Shown: one piece after another, positions 54,569 through 63,800 of the stretch
Layout: each line of letters begins with the position of its first letter
Numbering within the stretch: the stretch's first letter is position 1
NCBI RefSeq assembly: GCF_000718165.1
Contig: NZ_JOEY01000037.1
Coordinates: forward strand, 65,218-129,217
Direction: 5' to 3'
DNA: 64,000 nucleotides
From: Streptomyces fulvoviolaceus
GTDB taxonomy: Bacteria > Actinomycetota > Actinomycetes > Streptomycetales > Streptomycetaceae
Program-made: the position numbers and the translations under genes
Notes under the pieces: model-generated
Seen by the model: only the letters and a program-made list of their open reading frames with translations
Told to the model about the DNA's origin: nothing
Databases searched by the model: none

Positions 54569-56151
54569 TCGGCGCCGCGGTCTCGGACCGCCTCAGCCTG
54601 CAGCTCACGCTCGTGCTCTTCCTGTCCGTGGTCGTCGTCACCCTGTTCACGGCACTGCTGACCGCGCCGCAACGCGACGAGATCAGCGAGTTCTACCTGG
54701 GCAACCGCACCATGTCGCCGCTGCGCAACGGGCTGGCGATGTGCGGCGACTATCTGTCGGCCGCCACGCTGCTGGGCAGCACCGGCCTGGTCGCCCTGAC
54801 CGGCTATGACGGACTGCTGTACCTGTGCGGGACCGCGGTCGCCTGGATGATGGTCCTGCTGCTGATCGCCGAACCCCTGCGCAACACCGGCAAGTTCACC
54901 CTGGGCGACACACTCGCGCTGCGCGTGCCACGCATGCAGCGGCCGGTACGGCTGGCCCTGGCCGTCTGCACACTGGCCATCACCACCCTGTATCTCGTCG
55001 CTCAACTCGTCGGCAGTGTCGCCCTGTTGACCCAGTTCACCGGTGAGCCCAGCGCCACCACCCGCACCCTGTGCGTGGTCGTCATCGGCACCGTCGTCAT
55101 CGTGTACGCCGCCATCGGAGGCATGCCCGGTGCCACCTTCATCCAGGTCGTCAAAGCCGTGATGCTGATCTCCGGCGTCACGGTGACCGCCGTGATGGTG
55201 CTGCACCGCTTCGACTGGAACATCGACGCCCTGCTCACCGCCGCCGCGGACAACAGCGGTTCGGGGACGCGGTTCCTGGAGCCCGGGCTGCGCTACGGCG
55301 CCAGCACGAACAGCAAACTGGACTTCTTCAGCCTGCAGTTGGCCATCGTGCTGGGCCTCGCCGCGCTCCCGCACGTGATGATGCGGCTGCTCGCCCCTAA
55401 GGAGGTCGGTGTCCTGCGGACGTCCGTGGTGTGGGGCATGGGCCTGGTCAGCCTCGTCTGCCTGGCGGCGGGCATCCTCGGTCTGGGTGCCACCGCTGTC
55501 GTGGGCCGTGACACCATCGCCGACACCGACCGCAAGGGCGACGCCGCCGTCCTGCTGCTGGCGCACGACCTGGGCGGGGCCGTTCTGACCGCCCTCCTGT
55601 CCTGCCTGGCCTTCGTCACGCTGTTGGCGGTCGCGGCAGGTCTCACCCTGGCCGCGGCGACCTCCCTCGCCCACGACCTCTACGGCGAGGTGATCCGCAA
55701 GGGCAGGGCCACACAGACGGAGGAAGTGGCCGTCGCCCGGCTCGCGGCAGCCGTCATCGGCATCCTCGGCATGCTGCTCGCCCTGATCTCCTGGGGCGCC
55801 AACACCGCCACGCTGGCCTTCCTCGCCTTCGCCATCGCCGCGTCCGCCATCCTGCCGACCCTCGTCTACACGCTCTTCTGGCGGCGCTTCACCGCACAGG
55901 GTGCCCTGCTGAGTCTCTGCGGCGGCCTGCTGTGCTCCGTGGCGCTCGTGGTCTTCTCTCCCGTCGTCTCCTCCACCCCCACCTCGTTCTATCCGTCCGC
56001 GGATTTCGCCTGGTTCCCCCTGCAGAATCCCGGAATCGTCTCCATCCCGGCCGGCTTCCTCCTCGGCTGGCTCGGTTCGGTACTGAGCCGGCCCGAAACG
56101 CCGGAAATCTACGAGGACTTCGAAGTCCGTACGCTGGTCGGAGTCGACTAG
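54562..56151 (+). CDS. Sodium/solute symporter (SSS family, ActP/MctC-like)
   Basis: A 529-aa membrane protein with about 13 helices. EISEFYLGNRTMSPLRNGLA and GDYLSAATLLGSTGLV are the SSS signatures near the sodium sites; GGMPGATFIQVVKAVML is typical of the acetate/monocarboxylate branch. It should import a short-chain carboxylate with sodium or proton. The start ATG 54562 lies inside the DUF485 gene; GTG 54565 is the alternative. The substrate is not certain; acetate, pyruvate or propionate are usual. Confidence 0.92.
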   Translation: MVIGAAVSDRLSLQLTLVLFLSVVVVTLFTALLTAPQRDEISEFYLGNRTMSPLRNGLAMCGDYLSAATLLGSTGLVALTGYDGLLYLCGTAVAWMMVLLLIAEPLRNTGKFTLGDTLALRVPRMQRPVRLALAVCTLAITTLYLVAQLVGSVALLTQFTGEPSATTRTLCVVVIGTVVIVYAAIGGMPGATFIQVVKAVMLISGVTVTAVMVLHRFDWNIDALLTAAADNSGSGTRFLEPGLRYGASTNSKLDFFSLQLAIVLGLAALPHVMMRLLAPKEVGVLRTSVVWGMGLVSLVCLAAGILGLGATAVVGRDTIADTDRKGDAAVLLLAHDLGGAVLTALLSCLAFVTLLAVAAGLTLAAATSLAHDLYGEVIRKGRATQTEEVAVARLAAAVIGILGMLLALISWGANTATLAFLAFAIAASAILPTLVYTLFWRRFTAQGALLSLCGGLLCSVALVVFSPVVSSTPTSFYPSADFAWFPLQNPGIVSIPAGFLLGWLGSVLSRPETPEIYEDFEVRTLVGVD

Positions 56152-56302
56152 TGCCGGTCGAGAAGATCAGTGGCGGAATTGTGGATTTTTCGTTGGCCAC
56201 TCACGCGGAGAAGGTGCGCACCTTGTGCGGTACGGATTCTTAAAGCTCCGGGGCTCAATGCAGACTTGCGGCAACAACTCCCGTGCAGTACTTAGGTGAA
56301 TC

Positions 56303-56962
56303 ATGAATTTGTTCAGCCGTGGCACCCCGTTCCGCCGCCCGGAGCCCGCCGTCACTCCCCAGTCATCCGCCAGGCCGCAGGCTGCCGGCACCGTGGTCCT
56401 TCCGGATCCGGCGCTGGCGGCGCTGACCGGGGAATGGGTCATCGACCCCGCGCACAGCAGGATAGGCTTCTCCGTACGGCACGCCATGGTGACCACGGTG
56501 CGCGGCGCGTTCCCGGAATACCAGAGCCGCCTCTACTTCGACGGCCGCGACCCGGCCCGCTCGCAGGCGGAGATCATCCTGTCCACCGGAAGTGTGGACA
56601 CAGGAGTCGAACAGCGTGACGCGCACCTGGTGGGACGCGACTTCCTGGACGCCAGGGCCTACCCGCGCATGCGTTTCGCCAGTACCGCCGTGGAGGTCGG
56701 GGGCTCCGACGTCTACCGTATGACCGGCGATCTCACCATCAAGGACGTCACCCGTCCCGTCGTTCTGGAGCTCACCTACATAGGACACGTCACCGACCCC
56801 TTCGGATATCAGCGGGTCGGTTTCGACGGCACCACCACGATCAACCGTTCCGAATGGGGCCTTACGTACAATTCCAAACTCGCCGAAGGCGGCGCCATGG
56901 TGAGCGAGAAGGTGCGCCTCCAATTCGACATCGCCGCAATCCGTACGGCCCCTGTCGGCTGA
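56303..56962 (+). CDS. YceI family protein
   Basis: A 219-aa lipocalin-like beta-barrel. GEWVIDPAHSRIGFSVRHAM is the YceI start, DVTRPVVLELTYIGHVTDPF the central strand pair, and RSEWGLTYNSKLAEGGAMV the C-terminal motif. The fold binds isoprenoid lipids in known members. There is no signal peptide; the first 40 residues are unstructured. Such proteins are common in streptomycetes with unclear roles. TTAGGTGA upstream of ATG 56303 may act as ribosome site. Confidence 0.9.
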   Translation: MNLFSRGTPFRRPEPAVTPQSSARPQAAGTVVLPDPALAALTGEWVIDPAHSRIGFSVRHAMVTTVRGAFPEYQSRLYFDGRDPARSQAEIILSTGSVDTGVEQRDAHLVGRDFLDARAYPRMRFASTAVEVGGSDVYRMTGDLTIKDVTRPVVLELTYIGHVTDPFGYQRVGFDGTTTINRSEWGLTYNSKLAEGGAMVSEKVRLQFDIAAIRTAPVG

Positions 56963-56988
56963 CGGAGAACCCGGTCCACCACAGTTCT

Positions 56989-57017
56989 GAACCCCCAGGT
57001 CGGGTACCTGGGGGTTC
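56989..57017. terminator. 12-bp perfect hairpin between convergent genes
   Basis: GAACCCCCAGGT and ACCTGGGGGTTC pair with a 5-base loop between the YceI stop and the P450 stop. Confidence 0.85.
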
Positions 57018-57023
57018 TCCCTT

Positions 57024-58427
57024 TCACCGTCCGCGGACCAGCCCGGCGAGGTACCGCCACAGCGACGAACGCGGCCGTTCGGCGCGGCCGACGGTCGGAG
57101 GATGACCGGGCGGGGGAGGGAAGCCCGTATCCGCAGCCGGAGCAGTAGGGGCGGCCGGGGTGTCCGCGAGCGTGTAGCGGACCGGCAGCGAGCGCAGGCC
57201 GCGCATGAACGGGGAGGACCGCCAGGGGAGTTGGTCGACGGGCAGGGCCAGCTCCATCCCGGACAGGCGATCCAGCAGCCTGCTCACTCCGATCCCCGCC
57301 ACACCGGTTGCCAGCTCCCTGGCCGGGCACTGGCGCGGTCCGGCGCCCCAGGCCAGATGCGCCCGAGTGCTGATCGTCGAGGCGGGACAGAGCTTGTCCG
57401 CGAAGGCCGGGTCGGCGTGCGCGGCGCCGACGGACACCCACACCGGGTCGCCCGCGGCGATGGTGTACTCGCCCAGCCGGGTGTCGGCCACGGGGAACCG
57501 CGGGACGAAGTTGACCAGCGGCGGCTTCTGCATCACCACCTGGTTCATGGTCTCCCTGATCATTCCCGCCGACAGGCTGGCGCGCGCCGAGGCGTTTCCG
57601 CCGATCACCTCGACGACCGTGTTGGAGATCAGGATCCCGACATGGTCCGAGGTCATGCCGAGCAGCATCATCAGCTCACGGGACAACTCCTCGACGCTCA
57701 GGCCGGGATGGGCGGCGAGGAGATAGGAGGGAAAGTCGTCCCCCGGTTCCTTCATCTTCCAGGCGCCCAGCTCGGCCAGCGCCGCCAGCAGCCGCTCCAG
57801 GGCCGGCCCGGCATCGGGGCCGGCGTCCAGCACGCGCCACATGTCCATCAGCGCGTCGTCGTCCTGGGAGCCGGGGAAGCCGAGCAGATGACTGGCGACC
57901 ATCAGCGGCAGCGGCCGCGAGAACTGGGCGGACAGATCCGCCCAACCGGTGCGGCCGCCCTGCGAGAACAAAGTGATGAGTTCATCCGCGTCCCGGGCGA
58001 TCAGCGCCTTGAGCCGCTTGGCCTGCGGTTGCCGAGGGTCCTGGAACGGCCTGAGAGCGGCATCCCACGAGGCGCGCAGTCCGCGGTATCCCTCACCGCC
58101 CTGGATCAGTACGTGGTTGACGTCGAGCGACGGCGCCAGCGGCCAGTCCTCGGGCAGCCGCCCTTCCTCTCGCGCCCGCCAGTTCTCCAGACCCTTTGGC
58201 CAAGCATCGTCGTTGCGCAGGACCTCCAGCGCCTCCTCGTAGCCCAGCACGAGCCAGACGGGGACGCCCAGGAGATCGACCGGCGCGACCGGACCGTGGG
58301 TCTGTCGCAGACGTTCGTACACGAGGGCCGGGCGCGTTTCGTAGTCCCGGGTCATGAGCGGTTCGAGGCTCATCGACTCCAACGGCTCATGATGCTCTGC
58401 TGCCCCGCTGTTCAGTTGTGACCCCAT
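57024..58427 (-). CDS. Cytochrome P450 lacking the ExxR motif (CYP157-like)
   Basis: The 467-aa P450 has the heme loop WGAGPRQCPARELA with Cys367 as iron ligand. The K-helix ExxR, otherwise almost invariant, reads Glu292-Thr-Met-Asn295, so the arginine is missing. The I-helix reads GMTSDHVGIL, without the usual acidic-threonine pair. CYP157 enzymes of Streptomyces also lack ExxR, so this is probably a CYP157-type protein. A proline-rich tail of about 50 residues extends past the usual end. ATG 58427 has GGGGGAAGGA upstream. Catalytic function cannot be assumed. Confidence 0.85.
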   Translation of the reverse strand: MGSQLNSGAAEHHEPLESMSLEPLMTRDYETRPALVYERLRQTHGPVAPVDLLGVPVWLVLGYEEALEVLRNDDAWPKGLENWRAREEGRLPEDWPLAPSLDVNHVLIQGGEGYRGLRASWDAALRPFQDPRQPQAKRLKALIARDADELITLFSQGGRTGWADLSAQFSRPLPLMVASHLLGFPGSQDDDALMDMWRVLDAGPDAGPALERLLAALAELGAWKMKEPGDDFPSYLLAAHPGLSVEELSRELMMLLGMTSDHVGILISNTVVEVIGGNASARASLSAGMIRETMNQVVMQKPPLVNFVPRFPVADTRLGEYTIAAGDPVWVSVGAAHADPAFADKLCPASTISTRAHLAWGAGPRQCPARELATGVAGIGVSRLLDRLSGMELALPVDQLPWRSSPFMRGLRSLPVRYTLADTPAAPTAPAADTGFPPPPGHPPTVGRAERPRSSLWRYLAGLVRGR

Positions 58428-58538
58428 GACGTCCTTCCCCCGGACGAGCGCTGTTTCTGCCCCTGACAGGGTAAAGATGCCGATCACCGCGCCCGAACAG
58501 GGGGTTCCGATCGTCACCGGACCTGCGCATCGACACGA

Positions 58539-58564
58539 ACGGCACTGCTCGAGAGCAGTGCCGT
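58539..58564 (-). terminator. Hairpin after the GH53 gene
   Basis: ACGGCACTGCTC and GAGCAGTGCCGT are a perfect inverted repeat with a 2-base centre (effective 11-bp stem), 19 bases beyond the galactanase stop on the minus strand. Confidence 0.7.
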
Positions 58565-58583
58565 CCGTGGTCTGTTCGATCCG

Positions 58584-59705
58584 CTACGGGGTCCACTTGA
58601 TGTTCGGGTTCACATTGCCGGTCCAGTTGAAGATGGCCATGTTGTCCCAGCCGTTACCGCTGTTGTTGATGTCGGTCGGGTCCCAGCCATTGCCGGTCAC
58701 CGCGTACCAGGTCGGCTCCCAGTAGAAGACGCCGATCGCGCCGGCGTTGCGGGCCGTGTTCTGTACGGCGGTGAAGTTGGCGGCCTGGCCCGCCCAGCTG
58801 AGCGCGTAGCCCGAGCACCCGGTGGTGATCGAGTTGCCGGTGCTGTCCGCGTTCGCCGAGGTGAACGGGTAGGCCGTCTCGGCGATGATGACGTCCTTGC
58901 CGTAGCGGGACTTCATGTCGGACACGACGCTGCCCATGTTGGCCAGTGTGCCGTGCCAGGGGCAGTAGTACGACAGCCCGGTGATGTCCCAGTTGACGCC
59001 CTTGGCGGTGATTCCGTCGTAGAACCAGCGCGCGTTGGCGTCGCTGTCCGCGTCGGCCGTGTGGATGATCACCTTGGTGCCGCTGTTGCATGCCTTGGTC
59101 GCGTTGTAACCCGACTTCAGGAGCAGGCTGAGGTTGGTGAAGTCGTTGTTGACGACCTTGCCCTCGTTCCACAGCATGCCGACGTTGATCTCGTTGCCGA
59201 TCTGCACGCTGTCCGGGGTGGTGCCCTGGGACTTGAGGCTGTTGCAGACGTCGTACGTGTAGTTGTAGACGTCCGTCTGCAACTGGCTGATGTTGTGGCC
59301 GGACCAGGCCGCGGGCTTGTTCTGGTTGCCCGGGTCGGCCCAGGTGTCCGAGTAGTGGAAGTCGACCAGCAGCTTGAGGCCCTTGGCCTTGACCTGCTGG
59401 GCGTACGCCAGCACCTTGGCCTTGTTGTTGTAGCCGCTGACGGGGTTGTTCCACACCCGCAGGCGGACGTAGTTGACGCCCAGGCCCTTGAGGATGTCGA
59501 GCGGGTCCTTGGCGGTGCCGCTCGCGTCGTAGTACTTGGCGCCGAGGTCGAGCGCCCGCTGAGCGGTCGACACGTCGGCACCGAGCATGCTGAGCGAGTT
59601 CGCGGCAGCGGCGTCGGTGGGTGTGGTGAGCAGGGACGCGGGCAGGGCGACAGCCGCCAGGAACAGGGCGGCCTTCACTATGCGGCCTGGACCTTTCACG
59701 ATCAT
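58584..59705 (-). CDS. Secreted endo-beta-1,4-galactanase (GH53)
   Basis: The 373-aa precursor has a signal peptide (RIVKAALFLAAVALPASLL, cleavage near ADA-AA) and a GH53 (beta/alpha)8 barrel. Acid/base Glu172 is in QIGNEINVGMLW and nucleophile Glu276 in IIAETAYPF, both typical; GADVSTAQR and FHYSDTWADPG are family motifs. It hydrolyses the galactan side chains of pectin. GGAG precedes ATG 59705, and a GTGAACGTTCAC palindrome upstream suggests LacI-type control by galactan breakdown sugars. Confidence 0.95.
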   Translation of the reverse strand: MIVKGPGRIVKAALFLAAVALPASLLTTPTDAAAANSLSMLGADVSTAQRALDLGAKYYDASGTAKDPLDILKGLGVNYVRLRVWNNPVSGYNNKAKVLAYAQQVKAKGLKLLVDFHYSDTWADPGNQNKPAAWSGHNISQLQTDVYNYTYDVCNSLKSQGTTPDSVQIGNEINVGMLWNEGKVVNNDFTNLSLLLKSGYNATKACNSGTKVIIHTADADSDANARWFYDGITAKGVNWDITGLSYYCPWHGTLANMGSVVSDMKSRYGKDVIIAETAYPFTSANADSTGNSITTGCSGYALSWAGQAANFTAVQNTARNAGAIGVFYWEPTWYAVTGNGWDPTDINNSGNGWDNMAIFNWTGNVNPNIKWTP

Positions 59706-59775
59706 CCCGAACTCCTTCGATCGAGACGTGGCGAAGTCGAGGCCATGGGCCTGACATGCGCATGCGGGGGGTTCC

Positions 59776-59787
59776 GTGAACGTTCAC
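59776..59787. promoter_or_regulatory. LacI-type palindrome upstream of the galactanase gene
   Basis: GTGAACGTTCAC is a perfect 12-bp palindrome with central CG, 71 bases before the galactanase ATG on the minus strand. It fits a LacI/GalR-family operator. Confidence 0.7.
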
Positions 59788-59872
59788 AGTAGGAGAGGTT
59801 TCCTGCCCTGTAAATATCTGTGTCGCCTGTATTTCATCCCAGGTGGTTGGCCTACAGGTCGCTCTGAATATG

Positions 59873-59886
59873 TGTGTACGTACACA
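59873..59886. promoter_or_regulatory. TetR-like palindrome upstream of the reductase gene
   Basis: TGTGTACGTACACA is a perfect 14-bp palindrome 87 bases before the reductase ATG. Size and symmetry fit a TetR-family operator. No TetR gene is in the window. Confidence 0.55.
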
Positions 59887-59972
59887 GCATCCAGGGAGCC
59901 GCAGAGTGAGCGGCCTCTCGGTGTCGAAGAGCTCGACACGGCTCCGACGTCTCCTGCGGAAGGGAGTCAGCC

Positions 59973-60536
59973 ATGCAGACACTGACTGTCGATGTGTTTC
60001 TCTCGGTCGACGGCTGGGCGCGCGGAGCAACCTCGCCCGGCTACTTCGGATACTTCGGCCCCGAGCTGGAAGAGTGGATCACTGCCGAGTCGGCCCTGCC
60101 GCAACTGGTCGTCCTCGGGCGACGCACCTACGAGGCGCTCGCGGGACTGCCGGAGGAAGCGCGTGACGCGTCCTGGCACCGGATGACGAAGCTGAAGACT
60201 GTCGTGTTCTCGACGACGCTGAAGACGACCTCATGGCCGAACACACGCATCTGCCATGACGACCTCATCACCGAGGTCACTCGTCTCAAAGGCGACAGCG
60301 ACGTTCCGCTGCGCACCATGGGGAGCCTCTCCGTGGCTCGGCAGCTGTGCGGCGGGGGCCTCGTCGACCGCCTGAGGCTGATGACGTTTCCGCTGCTGGC
60401 GGGGGAGTCCGGCCGCGAGCCGTTCTTCGCGGACGCGCCGTCGGCCGACCTGGAGCTGGCCGGCCACCGGGCCCTGGACGGCCGGGTGTTGCTGGTCGAG
60501 TACCGGCCGACGGGGCGCGACATTCCGCGGGGCTGA
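59973..60536 (+). CDS. Dihydrofolate reductase family protein (RibD C-terminal type)
   Basis: A 187-aa protein of the RibD-C/DHFR superfamily. VDVFLSVDGWARG opens the fold, LVVLGRRTYEALAGLP is the NADPH-binding helix, and MGSLSVARQLCGGGLVDRLR the second phosphate loop. Stand-alone members are pyrimidine reductases or unknown reductases; this one is not a true FolA. GGAAGGGAG precedes ATG 59973. The upstream palindrome may repress it. Confidence 0.85.
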   Translation: MQTLTVDVFLSVDGWARGATSPGYFGYFGPELEEWITAESALPQLVVLGRRTYEALAGLPEEARDASWHRMTKLKTVVFSTTLKTTSWPNTRICHDDLITEVTRLKGDSDVPLRTMGSLSVARQLCGGGLVDRLRLMTFPLLAGESGREPFFADAPSADLELAGHRALDGRVLLVEYRPTGRDIPRG

Positions 60537-60555
60537 GAGCGGTCTGCTGGGTGGC

Positions 60556-60627
60556 GTGAACGAGTGTCGGTCGTGCCCGAGTGATCTGCCGGATGAGGCA
60601 TGGGAGTTGATCCTGCCGGTCATGACG
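60556..60627 (+). pseudogene. N-terminal remnant of an IS5-type transposase
   Basis: The frame from GTG 60556 reads SCPSDLPDEAWELILPVMT, the conserved opening of IS5-group transposases, then loses all similarity after about 24 codons. No DDE residue remains. Confidence 0.6.
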
Positions 60628-60801
60628 TCATCGGCCGGCCCACCGGAACTGCTCGTCCGGCTCCTCCCGCCGCTCCAACACCCCCGCCGCAACCAGCTGG
60701 AGAAGCACCTCATGGATCCATCGGGGGATCCTGCCGGCACGGTATCCGCCCCCGCGAACGTTCCCGCCGGCCTGTTGCCTGAGCGCCCGGACGGGCGAGA
60801 G
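60628..60801 (-). other. Unassigned minus-strand coding remnant
   Basis: A minus-strand frame ending at TGA 60628-60630 reads RIPRWIHEVLLQLVAAGVLE and REEPDEQFRWAGR with good third-position G/C bias, but has no clear start or family. It may be the end of a decayed gene broken by the transposase remnant. Confidence 0.3.
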
Positions 60802-60839
60802 TCGCTCGACGGCAGGGCGAGCGCCGTGCCGTCGAGCGA
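60802..60839 (-). terminator. 13-bp hairpin after the rhamnosidase gene
   Basis: TCGCTCGACGGCA and TGCCGTCGAGCGA form a perfect stem with a 12-base loop, 34 bases beyond the stop on the minus strand. Confidence 0.75.
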
Positions 60840-60873
60840 GTGCCTCAGTGGTAGGTCTGCGGCTTCCCGGGCG

Positions 60874-63519
60874 TCACCGCCCCGAGGTGTCCTCCGGTGC
60901 GGCGAAGGGGTGGCGGATCGGCGTCGGCGGCCATGTGGGTGTGGTGAAGCCGTTCACGGTGAAGGTGTGGGTGCCGGAGCCGACCTCGAACGCGGGCTTC
61001 CCGTCGGGCAGTTCGACCACCGCGGTGGTGTTGGGCGGCACGACCGCGATGACCGTGAGGGTGTCGCCGTCCCGCTCCCAGCCCGCCTCGCAACGACCGT
61101 ACGGGGACTCGTGCACGGCACGTGCGTGGGTGAGGCCGCCGCCCGGCACCGGGGCGATGCGCAGCTTCCGCCGGCCGGGACCGGCCTCACCGAGGCCGGC
61201 GACGGTGCGGTGGAGCCAGTCGGCGACCGCCGCGAGTGCGTAGTGGTTGAACGAGGTCATCTCACCGGGATTCATGGTGCCGTCGGGCAGCATCGAGTCC
61301 CAGCGCTCCCAGACCGTGGTCGCGCCCATGGTCACGGGGTAGAGCCAGGAGGGGCAGCCGGTCTCCAGCAGCATCCGGTAGGCGATCTCGGGCGCACCCG
61401 CGAGGGTGAGCGCGTCGCAGATCAGCGGCGTGCCCGCGAACCCGGTCCCGATCCGGAAACCGGCCCGGCGGACGATCTCCACCAGGCGCTCACCGGCCCG
61501 CTCCCGCTGCCGCGCGGTGGGCAGCAGCGCGAACCGGAGCGCGAGCGTGTACGCGGTCTGCGCGTCCGAGGAGAGCAGCCCGCCCGGAGTGACGAACTCG
61601 TCGGCGAAGGCGGCGCGCACCCGTGCGGCCAGCTGTGCGTACCGCCGGGCGTGCTCGGGCTCGTCCAGCAGGTCCGCCACCTGGGCCATGACGGCGGCGG
61701 TGTGGGCCGTATAGGCGTTGGCCACCAGGTCGGGGTCGGTGCGGGCCGCCCCGGGGTTCTCGGGCGGGGCGGCCGGGTCGAGCCAGTCCCCGAACTGGAA
61801 GTCGGCACGCCACAGCCCGCCGCCCTGCTCGACGTACCGCTCCAGTTCGTCGGCCCAGCCGGACATCGACTCCCACTGGGTGCGCAGCAACTCCCGGTCG
61901 CCGTAAGCCTGGTACAGCGCCCAGGGGACGAGGACCGCACTGTCGCCCCAGATCGCGGTCGGCGCGTTGGGGAAGCCCTCGGGCAGGGCGTCGGGCACAA
62001 CGAGGGGCGGTATCGCGCCGTCGGTGCGGGCGAGTTGTTCGGCGGCGAGGTCGCGCAGCCAGGAGGAGAGCATGCCGGAACAGTCGTAGAGGAAGGTGGC
62101 CGTGGGGGAGGAGACGGCGATGTCGCCCGTCCAGCCGAGGCGTTCGTCGCGCTGCGGGCAGTCGGTGGGCACGTCCAGGAAGTTGCCGCGCATGCCCCAC
62201 ACCACGTTGGCGTGCAGCTGGTCGACCAGCGGCTCGGAGCACTCGAACCAGCCGGTGCGCTCCATGTCGGTGTGCAGGACGACGGCTTCGATGTCGCTGG
62301 GGTCCAACGCGCCGGGCCAGCCGTCCACTTGGGCGTAGCGGAAACCGTGGAAGGTGAAGAGGGGCTCGTAACGCTCGCCCTCGGGCGCTCCCTTGAGCGT
62401 GTAGCGGTCGGTGGCCTCGGCGACCCGCAGCGGGCGCAGGGCGAGTTCACCGTTCTCCAGCACCTCGGCGTGGCGCAGGGTGACCGTCTCACCCGCCGCG
62501 CCCTTGACGCGGATGCGCAGGCGGCCGACCAGGTTCTGCCCGAAGTCCAGCACCGTCCGCCCGGCGGGGGTGGTGAGTACCTCCACGGGCCGCAGCGTTC
62601 CGGTGCGGCGCACCGGCGGGCCGGGAGGTGACTCCAACCCGGTGTGCGGCAGTGGGAGTTCGGTGACGGCACCCCAGCCCTCCGTGTCGTGCCAAGTGCG
62701 TTCGAGGCGCGCGTCGTACTCCTCGCCGTCGTACAGCTCGGAGCGGATCACCGGGCCGGTCGCCGCCTGCCACCGCTCGTCGGTGGCGATCGTCTCGCGG
62801 CTGCCGTCGGCGTACACGATCTCCAGCTGGGCGAGCAGCGCGGGCCGCTCGCCGTAGACGGCGCGGCGGCCACCGTGAAAGCCGAGCCTGCCGCTGTACC
62901 AGCCCTCGCCGAGCTGCGCCCCGAGGACGTTCTCACCGTCGCGCAGCAGCCCTGTCACGTCGTACGTCAAACAGCGCAGCCGGTGGTGGTACGAGGACCA
63001 GCCGGGCGCGAGCACATCCTCGCCCACCGGCCGCCCGTTGAGCTCCGGCTGGAAGACGCCCAGCGCGGTGACGTACAGGCGGGCCGAGGCGATCGGTCCG
63101 CGCGTGTGGAAGGCGCGGCGCAGCAGGACGACGGGTTGCGGGCGGCCCGGGTCGATGCCGAGGTCGGGGGCGATCGGGCGGGCCGTCCAGTCGGCGCGGT
63201 CCAGCAGCCCGGTCTCCGCGTACGCGACCGGCGACCACGCGGAGACGCGGCCCTCGGCGTCCCACACCCGCACCCGCGCGCCGACGCGGGTACGCGATTC
63301 CAGCTCCGGTCCCGGCCAGGGCACCAGCACCGACTCGTCCGACGCGACGCGACCGGTGCCGCCGGTCAACGTTCCGCTGCCGTCGACGAGTTCGATCTCG
63401 TACGCGGACTGCCACCAGCCCGGCCGGTCCGTCCCGGTGCGCCAGCTCAGCCGGGGACGCCGCTCACCGATGCCGAGCGGTTCGCGGTGGTGTTCGAAGA
63501 CGGGGGCGGTGACCTTCAT
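60874..63519 (-). CDS. Alpha-L-rhamnosidase (GH78)
   Basis: An 881-aa glycoside hydrolase of family 78. N-terminal beta-sandwich domains (about residues 1-380) are followed by an (alpha/alpha)6 barrel. The catalytic region DVPTDCPQRDERLGWTGD is diagnostic, with the Asp/Glu residues that act as general acid; TMGATTVWERWDSMLPDG and MTSFNHYALAAVADWLH complete the barrel. No signal peptide, so probably cytoplasmic and fed by a transporter. AAGGAAG precedes ATG 63519. A transporter gene fragment lies upstream, 87 bases away on the same strand. Confidence 0.95.
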   Translation of the reverse strand: MKVTAPVFEHHREPLGIGERRPRLSWRTGTDRPGWWQSAYEIELVDGSGTLTGGTGRVASDESVLVPWPGPELESRTRVGARVRVWDAEGRVSAWSPVAYAETGLLDRADWTARPIAPDLGIDPGRPQPVVLLRRAFHTRGPIASARLYVTALGVFQPELNGRPVGEDVLAPGWSSYHHRLRCLTYDVTGLLRDGENVLGAQLGEGWYSGRLGFHGGRRAVYGERPALLAQLEIVYADGSRETIATDERWQAATGPVIRSELYDGEEYDARLERTWHDTEGWGAVTELPLPHTGLESPPGPPVRRTGTLRPVEVLTTPAGRTVLDFGQNLVGRLRIRVKGAAGETVTLRHAEVLENGELALRPLRVAEATDRYTLKGAPEGERYEPLFTFHGFRYAQVDGWPGALDPSDIEAVVLHTDMERTGWFECSEPLVDQLHANVVWGMRGNFLDVPTDCPQRDERLGWTGDIAVSSPTATFLYDCSGMLSSWLRDLAAEQLARTDGAIPPLVVPDALPEGFPNAPTAIWGDSAVLVPWALYQAYGDRELLRTQWESMSGWADELERYVEQGGGLWRADFQFGDWLDPAAPPENPGAARTDPDLVANAYTAHTAAVMAQVADLLDEPEHARRYAQLAARVRAAFADEFVTPGGLLSSDAQTAYTLALRFALLPTARQRERAGERLVEIVRRAGFRIGTGFAGTPLICDALTLAGAPEIAYRMLLETGCPSWLYPVTMGATTVWERWDSMLPDGTMNPGEMTSFNHYALAAVADWLHRTVAGLGEAGPGRRKLRIAPVPGGGLTHARAVHESPYGRCEAGWERDGDTLTVIAVVPPNTTAVVELPDGKPAFEVGSGTHTFTVNGFTTPTWPPTPIRHPFAAPEDTSGR

Positions 63520-63605
63520 GGGTGTCGACTTCCTTGTGTGTGGTGGCGTACGCGTGCCGGTGGGCGGCCCCCCCCGTGTCAGGTACGGGTGGCCGCCCAC
63601 CCGGG

Positions 63606-63800
63606 TCACAGCGCGGTGGCGGGGGCGGTGGCCTTGGCGGCACCCGCGGTCGGGATGTTCGCGCCCTGCGGTGCGATCGACCGCACGATCCAGACGCCGA
63701 GCACCGCGGAGATCGCTACGCACGCCGTCGTGGTCCACAGCACCAGCGCACCGCTGACGCCCATGAGCACGGGAGTGGCCAGCCCGGCGAGACCGCAGAG
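63606..63800 (-). pseudogene. 3' end of a membrane transporter gene, cut at about 63800
   Basis: The minus strand reads LAGLATPVLMGVSGALVLW then TACVAISAVLGVWIVRSIA, one or two membrane helices and a short tail ending at TGA 63606-63608, like the C-terminus of a major-facilitator sugar transporter. Upstream of about 63800 the codon use changes to non-coding and the hydrophobic pattern is lost. The gene is therefore truncated or joined to other DNA. A sugar importer would fit the rhamnosidase. Confidence 0.6.
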
